64,000 bases of DNA, taken from positions 2,853,001 to 2,917,000 of the forward strand of contig NZ_CP089518.1 in the NCBI RefSeq assembly GCF_025917685.1, read 5' to 3'. Position 1 is the first letter of the stretch, and each line of letters begins with the position of its first letter. The notes below the pieces were generated by a model. That model was not told the origin of the DNA, did no database searches, and worked only from the letters and a program-made list of their open reading frames with translations. This document shows, piece after piece, positions 1 to 8,706 of this stretch. The stretch is from Bacillus cereus. GTDB lineage: Bacteria; Bacillota; Bacilli; Bacillales; Bacillaceae_G. A program made the position numbers and the translations under genes.

Positions 1-1085
1 TCAGTTCTATAATCCATCTGTACCCAACGCTCTCCTGGACCATCACGATGATATAAAAGCTCAGATGCTCCTTTTACAAATGGTTTACTAACTCGAAGAG
101 ACTTTGAAAGCCGAGGCCCTTTTCTTTCTATACGTTTTTGTTGTATGTTCCTTACTCTTCCTAACATTTCAGGTTGAATACCCTCGTATGCTGAATAATT
201 CTGCTGAACAGCTTTTATATGATAGGATGCAGTATGAGTAAATATATTCTTTCCAATAATCGGTCTCCAATGATCTACTTGACAACCAGTAGCTAATTGG
301 AGAGATTGCGTTAATTCAGGAATCATCTGTAGTTTAAAGCACTGTAGATTACGCTTTTGAGATAAAATTACTGATAAATTTAGCAAATCAACAATCCCAG
401 CACGTTCACCTATTCCGCACAATGTAGCATCAATGACAGATGCCCCCGAATCGATTGCAGCGAGAGCATTTGCCATGGCTAATCCTAAATCATTATGAAG
501 ATGAACTTCAATCTCACAAGGGAATGTCTCAACAGATTTCTTCACGATTGTCGCACACTGACCTGGCTCCCAAATTCCTACAGTGTCTGCTAAACTGATT
601 CGATCTGCTCCAGCTATATGTGCAACCTGTCCAATGTAGGCGATATCTTCCCATTCCGTTCGTGAAGCATCTTCAATAGTAAAACGGATTTTCATTCCTA
701 AAGATTTTGCTTCTTCAATAGCTTGTTTCACCTGATTAATAACATAATCTTTTGATCGATTGGTGTATTTTGTTTGTAAAGAAATAGGATTAATAGACGC
801 CCAGATTCCTATCCAATCGGCACCAGCACGATAAGCCGCTTGAACTTCTTCTTCTTTCGCCCGAGCATGCATAAGTATTTCGGCATGCTTTGCAGATGCT
901 GCAACTTCTCGGCAAATCTCTTCTTCTTCTTCAGAGATGCCAGGGTGTCCAACTTCAATAAGACTTACTCCAAAATCCTCTAACTTGTGAAGTAATGTAA
1001 TTTTGTCTTCCTTGGAGAAACGAATACCACATTGTTGTTCTCCTTCACGTAAGGTAGCATCTAATATTGTTAAACCCTTTTTCAT
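1..1085 (-). CDS. LeuA/homocitrate-synthase-like (HMGL-like) carboxyltransferase, 3' end outside window
   Basis: Read leftward from ATG at 1085; about 361 codons are visible before the window edge and no stop occurs. The N-terminus reads LDATLREGEQQCGIRF, the isopropylmalate/homocitrate synthase signature. Further on, VHLHNDLGLA and GIGERAG fit the metal- and substrate-binding loops of this TIM-barrel family, which condenses acetyl-CoA with a 2-oxo acid. The gene shares an ATGA overlap (1082-1085) with the upstream hydrolase gene, so it is co-translated with an operon containing two ThiF-fold proteins, not with leucine biosynthesis genes. This suggests a dedicated chain-extension step in a specialised pathway (inference). 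Substrate is unknown; whether a C-terminal regulatory domain exists cannot be seen. Confidence 0.85.
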   Translation of the reverse strand, partial: MKKGLTILDATLREGEQQCGIRFSKEDKITLLHKLEDFGVSLIEVGHPGISEEEEEICREVAASAKHAEILMHARAKEEEVQAAYRAGADWIGIWASINPISLQTKYTNRSKDYVINQVKQAIEEAKSLGMKIRFTIEDASRTEWEDIAYIGQVAHIAGADRISLADTVGIWEPGQCATIVKKSVETFPCEIEVHLHNDLGLAMANALAAIDSGASVIDATLCGIGERAGIVDLLNLSVILSQKRNLQCFKLQMIPELTQSLQLATGCQVDHWRPIIGKNIFTHTASYHIKAVQQNYSAYEGIQPEMLGRVRNIQQKRIERKGPRLSKSLRVSKPFVKGASELLYHRDGPGERWVQMDYRT

Positions 1086-2146
1086 TCCTGTTTGCCTTCT
1101 TTCGCCTCTATAAAGTTTAATGTTTGTTCGAATAGGATATTACGATTCTTTTCATACACAGCCCAGTGTGTTGCATCGGGGATTACTACTTCTTTTTTTT
1201 GTTTTGCACTTGTTAATTTTGACATCATATTTCGGTCTGCAAATATGTCATCTTCCCCGTAAATGACAAGTAATGGAGTGGTAATCTTAGATGCATCATA
1301 TAGAGGCTGATTTTTCCAAATATAAAATAAATCTTCAAGTGGACCAACTGGTCGACGAATCGTTTGATTATTATTCTTACTCATAGGATCTGAATCAATA
1401 AAAACTTGTTTTACGGCATCCATTGCTTCGTTTGTAACAATTTTTTTATTTCCCATCATCATATGCCAATGATGCATTCCTTTATCAAAGTCTACGATTT
1501 GATAAGCTGGTGCTTCAGGATTAAACTGATTAGGTTGTAGTGGGTTTTCGAAAGGTTGTGTCATCATAGGAAGTGTGAACCCATGCATATACCCATATAA
1601 AATAAGCTTATTAATATCTTGAGGATGGGATATTGCATAATTTCCAGCCACAACGCCTCCATATGACCATCCAACAATATGAATTTTTTTTACGTTTCTC
1701 TTCTTTTTAATCCAATCTACAATCGTTTCTAGATCTTTGGTTGCATCATTCAAATGAATAACCGGACGGTTTTGGGAAGAAGGATCTGACATTTCTTTAG
1801 GGCGAGAAGAACGACCAAACCCTCTGAAATCCATAGCCCAAGTATCATACCCTTTTTTGGCATACTCATCCATCCATGAAAATTTTGGTACATCAAATGC
1901 CTGAGCTGTAGGTACACTAAATGGTTCTAAAAATAAGATAATTTCATCAGATGTATACTGTTTTTTATTATTTAAGTTTTTATGAAGTAAAAATAATTTT
2001 TCTTCTCCTTGCTGAATTTCTAATTCTTGTTTTACTACTTTAGAAGTTTGATTATTTCGAGAAGTTTCTTTGATATTAGAACAACTAGACATAAGTATTA
2101 TCAAAAAAATCCCTACTAAACTAATGTGTGTCCATTTTATCTTCAT
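1082..2146 (-). CDS. Alpha/beta hydrolase with lipoprotein-type signal
   Basis: A 354-residue alpha/beta-hydrolase. The N-terminus has a hydrophobic stretch ending in LMSSCS, a slightly non-canonical lipobox, so the protein is probably anchored outside the membrane. The nucleophile elbow is GWSYGG; EDDIFADR and ATHWAVYE near the C-terminus supply the likely catalytic Asp and His. It lies 14 nt downstream of the DUF441 gene and overlaps the next gene by ATGA, so it is in the same leftward operon. A secreted esterase, lipase or amidase role is likely from the family; the substrate is unknown. In this operon it might process a product or precursor outside the cell (inference). Confidence 0.85.
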   Translation of the reverse strand: MKIKWTHISLVGIFLIILMSSCSNIKETSRNNQTSKVVKQELEIQQGEEKLFLLHKNLNNKKQYTSDEIILFLEPFSVPTAQAFDVPKFSWMDEYAKKGYDTWAMDFRGFGRSSRPKEMSDPSSQNRPVIHLNDATKDLETIVDWIKKKRNVKKIHIVGWSYGGVVAGNYAISHPQDINKLILYGYMHGFTLPMMTQPFENPLQPNQFNPEAPAYQIVDFDKGMHHWHMMMGNKKIVTNEAMDAVKQVFIDSDPMSKNNNQTIRRPVGPLEDLFYIWKNQPLYDASKITTPLLVIYGEDDIFADRNMMSKLTSAKQKKEVVIPDATHWAVYEKNRNILFEQTLNFIEAKEGKQE

Positions 2147-2160
2147 TTAGAATATTCCTT

Positions 2161-2598
2161 TCATTTCATAGAAATAATAGCTATGATTCCCGCCGCGATA
2201 ATTAATCCGGCTGGTAATCCTTTTGTAAATATTACGGCAATAAGAGTACCTATTAAGACACCTAACAATATCGTAGGATTCATAGGTAGAACTCCTACAC
2301 CTTTTCCTCCTATGTATGACACAGTAAAACCTGCTAGAATGGATCCTAATCCGATAGGAGAGGTAATTAATTTTATTACGTTTTCACTTGTAATCTTTCC
2401 AGATGTGATTGGTACTAAAAGGAATAGCATCAGAAAGAAAATACCAATTGGAAAAGAATATTGTTGAATAAGATGTAATAAAGTTTTTTGTCCAACAGCA
2501 AGTAAAACTCCTAATAAACAAGCCGCACCAGCTAGCGCATAATCCTTAACAAGCAGAGCGAGTGTAACAATAATCCCCAGTAACAAAAAAGGAAGCAT
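2161..2598 (-). CDS. DUF441/UPF0756 membrane protein
   Basis: A 145-residue, very hydrophobic protein with about four to five membrane segments. Length, Gly/Ile-rich helices and the central VPITSGKI segment fit the DUF441 (UPF0756, YtwI-like) family, whose function is not established. It sits 15 nt after the second ThiF-type gene and 14 nt before the hydrolase gene. Its presence inside this operon is unusual for the family as I know it, and it might serve as an exporter or membrane partner (inference). Confidence 0.8.
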   Translation of the reverse strand: MLPFLLLGIIVTLALLVKDYALAGAACLLGVLLAVGQKTLLHLIQQYSFPIGIFFLMLFLLVPITSGKITSENVIKLITSPIGLGSILAGFTVSYIGGKGVGVLPMNPTILLGVLIGTLIAVIFTKGLPAGLIIAAGIIAIISMK

Positions 2599-2613
2599 AT
2601 TCTCTTACCTCAT

Positions 2614-3480
2614 CTATAATGTTGTATAATCCCAACTATCATTTTCAGGTACAGACACATGTACCATATTTTGATTTGCAAAGTTAATTTGGATTAAATT
2701 TGGACTTATTACAGGTTTTAAGTCTTCTCGATTTATTATAAATTTAAATGCTTCAAAGCTTGCTAGAATGCCTACTATATTCGCAACAGGAGAGATTACC
2801 GCCCATGGTCGATTTTTTTGCACATAACTATTTGCCCAGTTCTCATCCGCGCCGTACGTGACAGAATGAAGAGCACGCCCATCTTTTAGTTTATGAATTT
2901 CATCTTGGATTTCTGTTGTTAACTCTTTTTGATAAGACGGATATCCTAACGCAATTTCATAGGGTGTAGAGTCAGGAGTAAAAGACATGACGCCACCTCT
3001 AAATGGAGGCGTCACCGCAATCCAAATTGAAGGGATTCCTAGTTTCTGAGCTGTACGATGGATAATCACTCTCGCTACTAAATTATCAGTTGCATCTATA
3101 ATGATATCTGTATTCGTTAGAAGCTCTAATGCATTGTCCTCGGTAACAAATTCTTTTGTTATCTCTACTTGTAATAATGGATTAATGTCTTGCAAAATTT
3201 CTAAAGCGACCTCTGCTTTTCGCTGTCCTAATTTACTGATGGAACTTAGCATTTGTCGATTGATATTACTTGTTTCAAATACATCTTGATCAATAACATG
3301 TAAAGAACCCACACCCATTCGCGCCAATTGGATAAGCGTAATTCCTCCTACGCCCCCTGCTCCAACTACAGTAACTCGAGAATTTTTTAATTTCTCCTGC
3401 TCCTCTACAGAGATAACACCAATATTTCGCGTAAAACTTTCTTCATATATATTTTGCATATCATTATTTTTTGTTAACAA
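2614..3480 (-). CDS. E1-like ThiF/MoeB-fold adenylating protein B
   Basis: Start chosen as TTG at 3480: GGAGGA (3488-3493) lies 7 nt upstream, whereas the first in-frame ATG (3459) has no SD at proper spacing. The product is 288 residues. The N-terminal Rossmann region has VVGAGGVGG followed by DQDVFETSNINRQ and later IDATDN, the ATP/Mg motifs of E1/MoeB/ThiF adenylating enzymes. The protein has no cysteine at all, so it lacks both the CxxC zinc site and a catalytic thioester Cys; it may only adenylate a carboxylate, as described for MccB-type enzymes (inference). It ends in WDYTTL, nearly the same as its upstream neighbour (WDYKTL). The two may form a heterodimer. Substrate is unknown. Confidence 0.85.
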   Translation of the reverse strand: MLTKNNDMQNIYEESFTRNIGVISVEEQEKLKNSRVTVVGAGGVGGITLIQLARMGVGSLHVIDQDVFETSNINRQMLSSISKLGQRKAEVALEILQDINPLLQVEITKEFVTEDNALELLTNTDIIIDATDNLVARVIIHRTAQKLGIPSIWIAVTPPFRGGVMSFTPDSTPYEIALGYPSYQKELTTEIQDEIHKLKDGRALHSVTYGADENWANSYVQKNRPWAVISPVANIVGILASFEAFKFIINREDLKPVISPNLIQINFANQNMVHVSVPENDSWDYTTL

Positions 3481-3493
3481 ATTGTATTCCTCC

Positions 3494-4342
3494 TTACAGT
3501 GTTTTATAATCCCATCCACCTTTTGGGACTTCTTTTACTTGAACCGGGATATGACTATCTAAATCTATTACAATGCCTTTAGGCGCTCTAGCTAGAGGTT
3601 CACGACCAGTTAAAACTTGTATTGCTTCATGAAAACTAAATAGTGACAATAGATGAGCACGCATCGGCGTGATAATCCATCCTGCTTTTCCATCACAAAA
3701 ATCTTGCGCCCACTCTTTTGGTGCGCCTTTCTCCACAGAATACCAAGCTCGACTTTTCTTTATATCAGCAATCTGTTGTCTTAATTCTTGATTTGTTAAT
3801 TTGCATCCGACACTTGAGATATTTAATGCTTCTTCATAAGGAATTCCGGATGGGAAAAATGTAGAAACAAATCCTCGTGTTGGGGGGCTACCTGACATCC
3901 CTACACTTGGTATACCTAATTCTCTAGCTGTTCTATGTATAATGACTCTTGAAGGCATATCATCTACGGCTTCTAGTACGATATCATGCCCTTTTATAAG
4001 CTCGATTACATTATCTTCATCGACTCTTGTTTGGATAAAGTTTGTTGATATATAGGGATGTATATCTTTTACAACCTGTTCTGCAACTTTTGCTTTTGGT
4101 TCACCTATAACACTAGAAAGCGCTAACATTTGTCTGTTAATATTAGAAACTTCAAATTCATCGGGATCAACACCGGTAATATGCCCTATTCCCATTCGCG
4201 AAAACAGAATTGCTTCATATCCACCTACTCCCCCTAGTCCAAAAATAATGACCTTCTTATTTCGAAGACATTCTTGTTCCTGTTCAGAATACACACCAAT
4301 ATTTTTCTTAACCATTTCCCAATAATATGAATCCATATCCAT
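3494..4342 (-). CDS. E1-like ThiF/MoeB-fold adenylating protein A
   Basis: Start set at ATG 4342, preceded by AAAGGAG with good spacing; the longer open frame to 4570 has no SD and its extension is not family-like. The product is 282 residues. It has IFGLGGVGG, DPDEFEVSNINRQ and a divergent EAVDD where E1 proteins usually have DxTDN, so its nucleotide site may be weakened. There are three scattered Cys but no CxxC pairs. It is the first gene of the leftward operon and ends 13 nt before the TTG of the second ThiF-type gene. It is paralogous to that protein along its whole length, including a shared C-terminal WDY(K/T)TL. It could be a peptide- or acid-activating enzyme of a small pathway, or a non-catalytic partner (inference). 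Confidence 0.85.
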   Translation of the reverse strand: MDMDSYYWEMVKKNIGVYSEQEQECLRNKKVIIFGLGGVGGYEAILFSRMGIGHITGVDPDEFEVSNINRQMLALSSVIGEPKAKVAEQVVKDIHPYISTNFIQTRVDEDNVIELIKGHDIVLEAVDDMPSRVIIHRTARELGIPSVGMSGSPPTRGFVSTFFPSGIPYEEALNISSVGCKLTNQELRQQIADIKKSRAWYSVEKGAPKEWAQDFCDGKAGWIITPMRAHLLSLFSFHEAIQVLTGREPLARAPKGIVIDLDSHIPVQVKEVPKGGWDYKTL

Positions 4343-4412
4343 TTTGGAGTCTCCTTTATATGTAGTAACCATTTCAAAAAATAAGTCCTGTATATAAAAA
4401 TAGTCTACAAGT

Positions 4413-4763
4413 ATGTCGTTTTTGTGTGCTATTTGTAAAAAAATAAAAAAACTTTCAATTCTAATTTTTAAAACAAATGAAGAACTTGAAGATTTAAAGG
4501 AGGGAAGAATCAGGTTTTCCACTTTTAAACTACAGGAATTCCAATGGGTTTCAGGTGAAGATATAGACAATGTAACTCATTTCTTATCTATAAGATTCTT
4601 TTTATATGATAAAAGAGGAATTGTAGGTATTGAGGTTGTAACTGACAATAATCTATCAAAGCCTTACTGGATGCGTTCAAACCTGTTTATTCTTACAGAA
4701 CTTAATCAAATTGATGATTTTGCAAAAAGAATAGGTTACGCATACCCGACTCGATTAATTTAG
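4413..4763 (+). pseudogene. Truncated orphan ORF ending at a rearrangement breakpoint
   Basis: An open frame of 116 codons without a visible ribosome binding site. Codons from about 23 to 106 look like genuine protein (balanced composition, segments such as FKTNEELEDLKEG and WVSGEDIDNV). The last 10 or so codons are antisense to the adjacent decayed hydrolase, because the opposite strand at 4735-4763 still encodes hydrolase sequence. The gene therefore lost its true C-terminus at about 4735, and probably its promoter and N-terminus as well. I do not recognise the family; it resembles small immunity-type or DUF proteins only in size and composition. Confidence 0.45.
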
Positions 4764-5385
4764 CAATAGGCTCATCGTCATTTGTTTCTGCTCCTCCAGA
4801 TACATAGCTTAACATCTTTTCTCTTATAAACTTATGTACAATAGGGACGGGAGCTGGAATAGATGCAAGAATCATCTTTATGCGTATTTACGCAAATACA
4901 AAGACTGGATCCAATAAACTAGCCGTAGCAATATGCTCAGGATTATATCTGGCCAAATTCATTGTTGTCCGACCTCCAATGGAAACACCCCCGATATGCA
5001 CTTTTTCTAAGCTTAATCCTTCAATTACTTCATTTAACCATTCTGCTTGTTGTTTTTGGTTTTCAATCGCCTTCGTTTGCACGCTCATTCCAGGTTCACC
5101 GAGTAAATCTATCGTGTAAACTGGCCTTTGCTCCCTTAGCCCTTCTAAATTGGGCACCCACATTGGAGTGGATGCACCACGTCCAGGGAGTAAGAGTAGG
5201 GGTTCCTTATGTTTGTTTTCCTCTTTAGTAAAGTAATAAGCACGAATTGTGCCATATTTAGTTTTTATATCTTTCGTATCGTTAGGATTTTGAAGAAGTG
5301 CCATTGATTCATCGTAAGCAATTTAAAAGTCTTCCTTTCCTTTTTCAGATGTAAAGTGACCAATCTTATTATCATCTCTCTTCAT
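4735..5385 (-). pseudogene. Alpha/beta hydrolase, decayed (two nonsense codons, 3' truncated)
   Basis: A reading frame starts at ATG 5385 (GGAGGAATTCAA upstream) and runs MKRDDNKIGHFTSEK... to a TAA at 5323-5325. It resumes in frame with IAYDESMALLQNP, then LLLPGRGASTPMW and the nucleophile elbow GVSIGG. It is stopped again by TAA at 4888-4890 after DPVFVFA and resumes in frame as IPAPVPIVHKFIREK up to ESGMRN at about 4735, where similarity to a hydrolase ends. Two in-frame stops plus loss of the C-terminal Asp/His region show it is dead. It overlaps the upstream TetR fragment by ATGA, so it was once a TetR-hydrolase operon. Confidence 0.75.
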
Positions 5386-5590
5386 TTGAATTCCTCCTTG
5401 CTACAAATATATTGATGAACTTTATCAATATATTCATGGCAATAATCCATTAAAAATTTATCTTCTTTAAGCCTAGTGAATAGGCTAATCATTCCGAATA
5501 TCCTAAACTGATAATAAGCATTTTCATTTATAATTCACGACCAATTTATGATTTCAATTGGGGCCAACTTATGAGTTAAAAAACATATTA
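5382..5590 (-). pseudogene. TetR-type regulator, C-terminal fragment
   Basis: In frame on the minus strand, the stretch ends YYQFRIFGMISLFTRLK and CHEYIDKVHQYICSKEEFK, stopping with TGA at 5382-5384 that overlaps the hydrolase ATG. This looks like the C-terminal helices of a TetR-family regulator. A TGA at 5535-5537 interrupts the frame after NWS, and no helix-turn-helix region is present; sequence upstream runs into a terminator. The TetR assignment is from position and helical character and is moderate only. Confidence 0.5.
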
Positions 5591-5640
5591 CATTATGTTT
5601 TTTGTTTTTAGATATGATAATTACCAAATTTATTTTGATA

Positions 5641-5681
5641 AAAAAACGCTCTTACATCTAATTCTGTAAGAGCGTTTTTTT
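5641..5681. terminator. Bidirectional Rho-independent terminator
   Basis: AACGCTCTTACA and TGTAAGAGCGTT pair perfectly around an 8-nt loop, flanked by A-run and T-run. No intact gene ends here; it probably belonged to a lost neighbour of the decayed TetR gene. Confidence 0.8.
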
Positions 5682-5865
5682 ACTTACTTATTTTCAAATC
5701 TCATTTTTACATAATAACTTTCCGTTTTTTGGATTTTAGTTTTACAGCCTCCCTATTTTTTGTAGAAAATCCTGTATAATTACCTTCACAAAAAATAAAT
5801 TCATGTTTAATATTGTAAACCCATTATCTTTGTTATTTGTTTGAAACGCTCCCCAATATCGATTT

Positions 5866-5906
5866 AAACAAAAACTCCCCTTAAATCAAAAATGATTACG
5901 GGGAGT
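5866..5906 (-). terminator. Terminator of the desaturase gene
   Basis: GGGGAGT/ACTCCCC stem (5874-5880 with 5900-5906), about 20-nt loop, followed on the minus strand by TTTTTGTTT; 19 nt past the desaturase stop. Confidence 0.65.
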
Positions 5907-5924
5907 CAGTTAAATATGATGAAG

Positions 5925-6956
5925 TTACAGTTCGGATTTCACTTGAACAGAAACATTGTTTTTAATTAAATTTTTGACGTCTTTAAAGGTAACAAAATTG
6001 TTACTTTGCTCATCCCAAAGACGGAAACGAATTGAACGCAAGCTTGTGGCAAGAGTAATCGTTGGTACATTTTTTAAAGGAAGCGTATTATTGTGTGCCT
6101 CTTCTAGTTTATAGTTAGGTACTCTTGGACTCAAATGGTGAACATGATGATATCCAATATTACCAGTTAGAAATTGCAGAATTTTCGGAAGTTTATAAAA
6201 TGAACTTCCCTCCACTGCCGCTTTCACATATTCCCACTCTTTATCTTCTTCAAAATAAGAATCTTCGAATGTGTGCTGTACGTAAAACAGCCAAATACCT
6301 ACTGAACCTGCTATTAAGAATATCGTACCATGTACTAAAAGAAACGATTGCCATCCGATTGCCCAGCAAAGTACCCCTACTAAAGCAACAATTAAAACAT
6401 TCGTCAAATAAGTGTTCATGCGTTCTTTCTTTCTAGCACCTTTTCTGTTAAATCTATTTTTAAGAAGGAAAACATAAATCGGACCTAATCCAAACATAAC
6501 CAACGGATTGCGATATAAACGATATGCTAAACGGCGTCTAAATGGTGCTGCTAAATATTCATTCACTGTAAGCGTCCAAATATCTCCTGTACCTCGCTTA
6601 TCCAAATTACCACTTGTAGCGTGATGAACGGAATGCTCATGCCCCCATTGATCAAACGGGAATAAAGTTAAAACACCCATACATGTTCCTACTATTCTAT
6701 TTACACGGCGACTTTTAAAAAAAGAATAATGGGTACAATCATGAAAAATAATGAAAATCCGTGTCATAAATCCAGCTGCTAACAGAGATGGAACCAATGC
6801 TAACCAATAAGAAACGGACAAACTTTTATAAGCAAGGTACCATAAGATAATAAATGGCACTACCGTATTGATGATTTGCCAAATACTTTTTTTTGCCGTT
6901 GATTTTTCAAAAGGAGCAACTTGTTTTTTTAAATTTTTAGTATTTTGTAAGGTCAT
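5925..6956 (-). CDS. Membrane acyl-lipid fatty-acid desaturase
   Basis: A 343-residue integral membrane desaturase. All three histidine boxes of the di-iron family are present: HDCTH (residues 72-76), HEHSVHH (106-112) and HHVHH (270-274). Two pairs of hydrophobic helices surround them. Members related to Bacillus Des introduce a double bond into phospholipid acyl chains to keep the membrane fluid in the cold. The B. cereus group is known to carry a delta-5 and a delta-10 enzyme; I cannot tell which this is from sequence alone. The gene stands alone, with its own terminator; no DesKR two-component pair is adjacent. Confidence 0.93.
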   Translation of the reverse strand: MTLQNTKNLKKQVAPFEKSTAKKSIWQIINTVVPFIILWYLAYKSLSVSYWLALVPSLLAAGFMTRIFIIFHDCTHYSFFKSRRVNRIVGTCMGVLTLFPFDQWGHEHSVHHATSGNLDKRGTGDIWTLTVNEYLAAPFRRRLAYRLYRNPLVMFGLGPIYVFLLKNRFNRKGARKKERMNTYLTNVLIVALVGVLCWAIGWQSFLLVHGTIFLIAGSVGIWLFYVQHTFEDSYFEEDKEWEYVKAAVEGSSFYKLPKILQFLTGNIGYHHVHHLSPRVPNYKLEEAHNNTLPLKNVPTITLATSLRSIRFRLWDEQSNNFVTFKDVKNLIKNNVSVQVKSEL

Positions 6957-7639
6957 TTTTTCTAATTCCTTTCCTTTTTGTTGCTAATTCGTATTATAAC
7001 ACATTATTAGTAGTAGGTGTTATATGTAGGTATAATAAATATTTTATAATATAAAAATCTCTTTTTTCTTACTCATTCCTTACAAATTGCTTACGTCGAG
7101 AATAGCTTCTATTAATGCTAGCCTCATTATCTTTTTACGAAGATTCGTCATTGGTGTTCCTCCATAAGCTGTTTTCGACATCCTCAATGTAACATTCGTA
7201 TGTAAGCAAGGATTTTATTTTACATAACATTTACGTAAGCTTATATTTATTCTTTTTTATTATTAATTCTCCATTGTCACGAAACTAACAATAACCAGTT
7301 TTCTAAAACGATAAAAAACGAATAACATACACAATGAACGTAATGTTCACTTGTTGCAACTGATTTTACCGGAACTGGATCTATTTCATGAAACAAATCA
7401 AATTGCATTTCAAATAAAAAACTAGTCTATTTTGAAAACTCCCCTCACTTTTATTTAACTTTTATTCTATATAAAATGTAAAAATTTAATGTCCGTTTAT
7501 TTAATTTTAAATCTATGATATATTCAAAATATTAATCACGCAAAGTTAATAACATGAAAAAAAGGTAAAATTACGAAAAATACATTTTATATTCATACTA
7601 AAATCACATAGTTTTTAGTATAGAAAGGAGATTCAAAAT
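6957..7639. other. Long intergenic region, mostly featureless
   Basis: AT-rich 683-nt gap holding the presumed promoters of the leftward desaturase and the rightward membrane protein. Apart from a 23-codon ORF with a good SD (7080-7151, minus), I see no convincing gene, repeat or terminator. Confidence 0.5.
7080..7151 (-). CDS. Possible 23-residue peptide
   Basis: ATG at 7151 with GGAGGA six nt upstream, then 23 codons (MTNLRKKIMRLALIEAILDV plus SNL) and TAA. A basic amphipathic peptide lying upstream of, and in the same direction as, the desaturase gene. It could be a short regulatory peptide, a gene remnant or chance; only the SD spacing supports it. Confidence 0.2.
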   Translation of the reverse strand: MTNLRKKIMRLALIEAILDVSNL

Positions 7640-8230
7640 TTGAATAAGAATTTAACCAAAATTACATTAATAAGCGGTATCGCTCTTATACTTTATCATT
7701 TTTTCAAATGGTATTTAGTTGAATTCCTTACCCCATTTGTTATGCCATTTCTTTCAATAATAGTTCATGGATTGTTTTTCTTAATATTAATTTTCACAAT
7801 CATACATCTCATTAAATACAAAAATTGGAAACCGTTAATTATTCAACTAATCATAGTAATTACTTGGATATGTATACCATTTAATGAGATTTATATAAAT
7901 TTAGATTTTATTATCTATAAAGAAGACCGTGAAAAAGTTATAGCACTTATAGAACATAAAGAGTTAACTCCTAATGTTCATTATGATAGTAGACAAATTC
8001 ATTTACCTAAACAGTTTGCATCCACTTCCAAAAACGGTGGGGATGTAATTATTCAACAAAATAAAAATGGTATTTCTGTTTTCTTTTTTACTTATCGTGG
8101 TATATTAGATAATTTTTCAGGATTTATTTACACACCAAATGATACTAGACCAAACAAATACGACTTTAATAATGAATATAAAGAGATCACAAAAATAGAA
8201 AAAAGCTGGTATTATGTCACATCATATTAA
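7640..8230 (+). CDS. Hypothetical membrane protein
   Basis: A 196-residue protein starting at TTG 7640 with AAAGGAG nine nt upstream. The first 90 residues hold about three hydrophobic helices; the remainder is a soluble domain rich in Asn, Lys and aromatic residues that probably faces the outside. I do not recognise the family. It is a single gene with no visible operon partner, followed by transposase debris. Confidence 0.7.
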   Translation: MNKNLTKITLISGIALILYHFFKWYLVEFLTPFVMPFLSIIVHGLFFLILIFTIIHLIKYKNWKPLIIQLIIVITWICIPFNEIYINLDFIIYKEDREKVIALIEHKELTPNVHYDSRQIHLPKQFASTSKNGGDVIIQQNKNGISVFFFTYRGILDNFSGFIYTPNDTRPNKYDFNNEYKEITKIEKSWYYVTSY

Positions 8231-8394
8231 AGAACACAAAAATTTTCTTTTAATTATATTAAAAACATACCGTATTTATAGAAAGGGAGCGCTTGTATAC
8301 TATATACTGATTTGTACTGTATTCCCTAATTAGGCCCAACACGAATTCTTATCGTATTAGCTCATTCAAGGTGATGCAATTTTTTCACAAGCGA

Positions 8395-8483
8395 TACATC
8401 TTTTTTATCATATACGTCGCTTTAACACCACTCAATATAGAGGTTGCTGTTTCAAATGACTCGAACCTTAACATAGGAGTAGC
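8395..8483 (-). pseudogene. IS6/IS240-type transposase fragment
   Basis: The minus strand reads PMLRFESFETATSILSGVKA then TYMIKK before a TGA. This matches the C-terminal part of the IS6-family transposase remnant at 47600-48090 (SMLGFKSYKTSASILSGVEA). Only about 30 codons survive, with no ends recognisable. Confidence 0.6.
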
Positions 8484-8603
8484 ATCACACATCCGTCAAC
8501 TTAAGAATTGTCTCGTTTTGGATTATTTGTTTTTCTCAACTTGATTGTGACAGGGCACTGCCAACAAAAAGCGATTTTCGTACGCTAAGCGATCTTTTAT
8601 ATA

Positions 8604-8645
8604 AAAAAGCCGATTTCCTGTAATCTAGAGGATAATCGGCTTTTT
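8604..8645. terminator. Bidirectional terminator, end of the ABC operon
   Basis: AAAAAGCCGATT pairs with AATCGGCTTTTT across an 18-nt loop. It lies 61 nt beyond the stop of the leftward ATPase gene. Confidence 0.75.
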
Positions 8646-8706
8646 ACTATTCATTTATTTGTAGTAGTTGAAGAAATTCTAAAGGTATAATCATATTAAT
8701 TATTAT

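Noticed and set aside
2126..2467. 113-codon plus-strand ORF
   Set aside because: Antisense to the DUF441 gene, which has clear helices and operon spacing.
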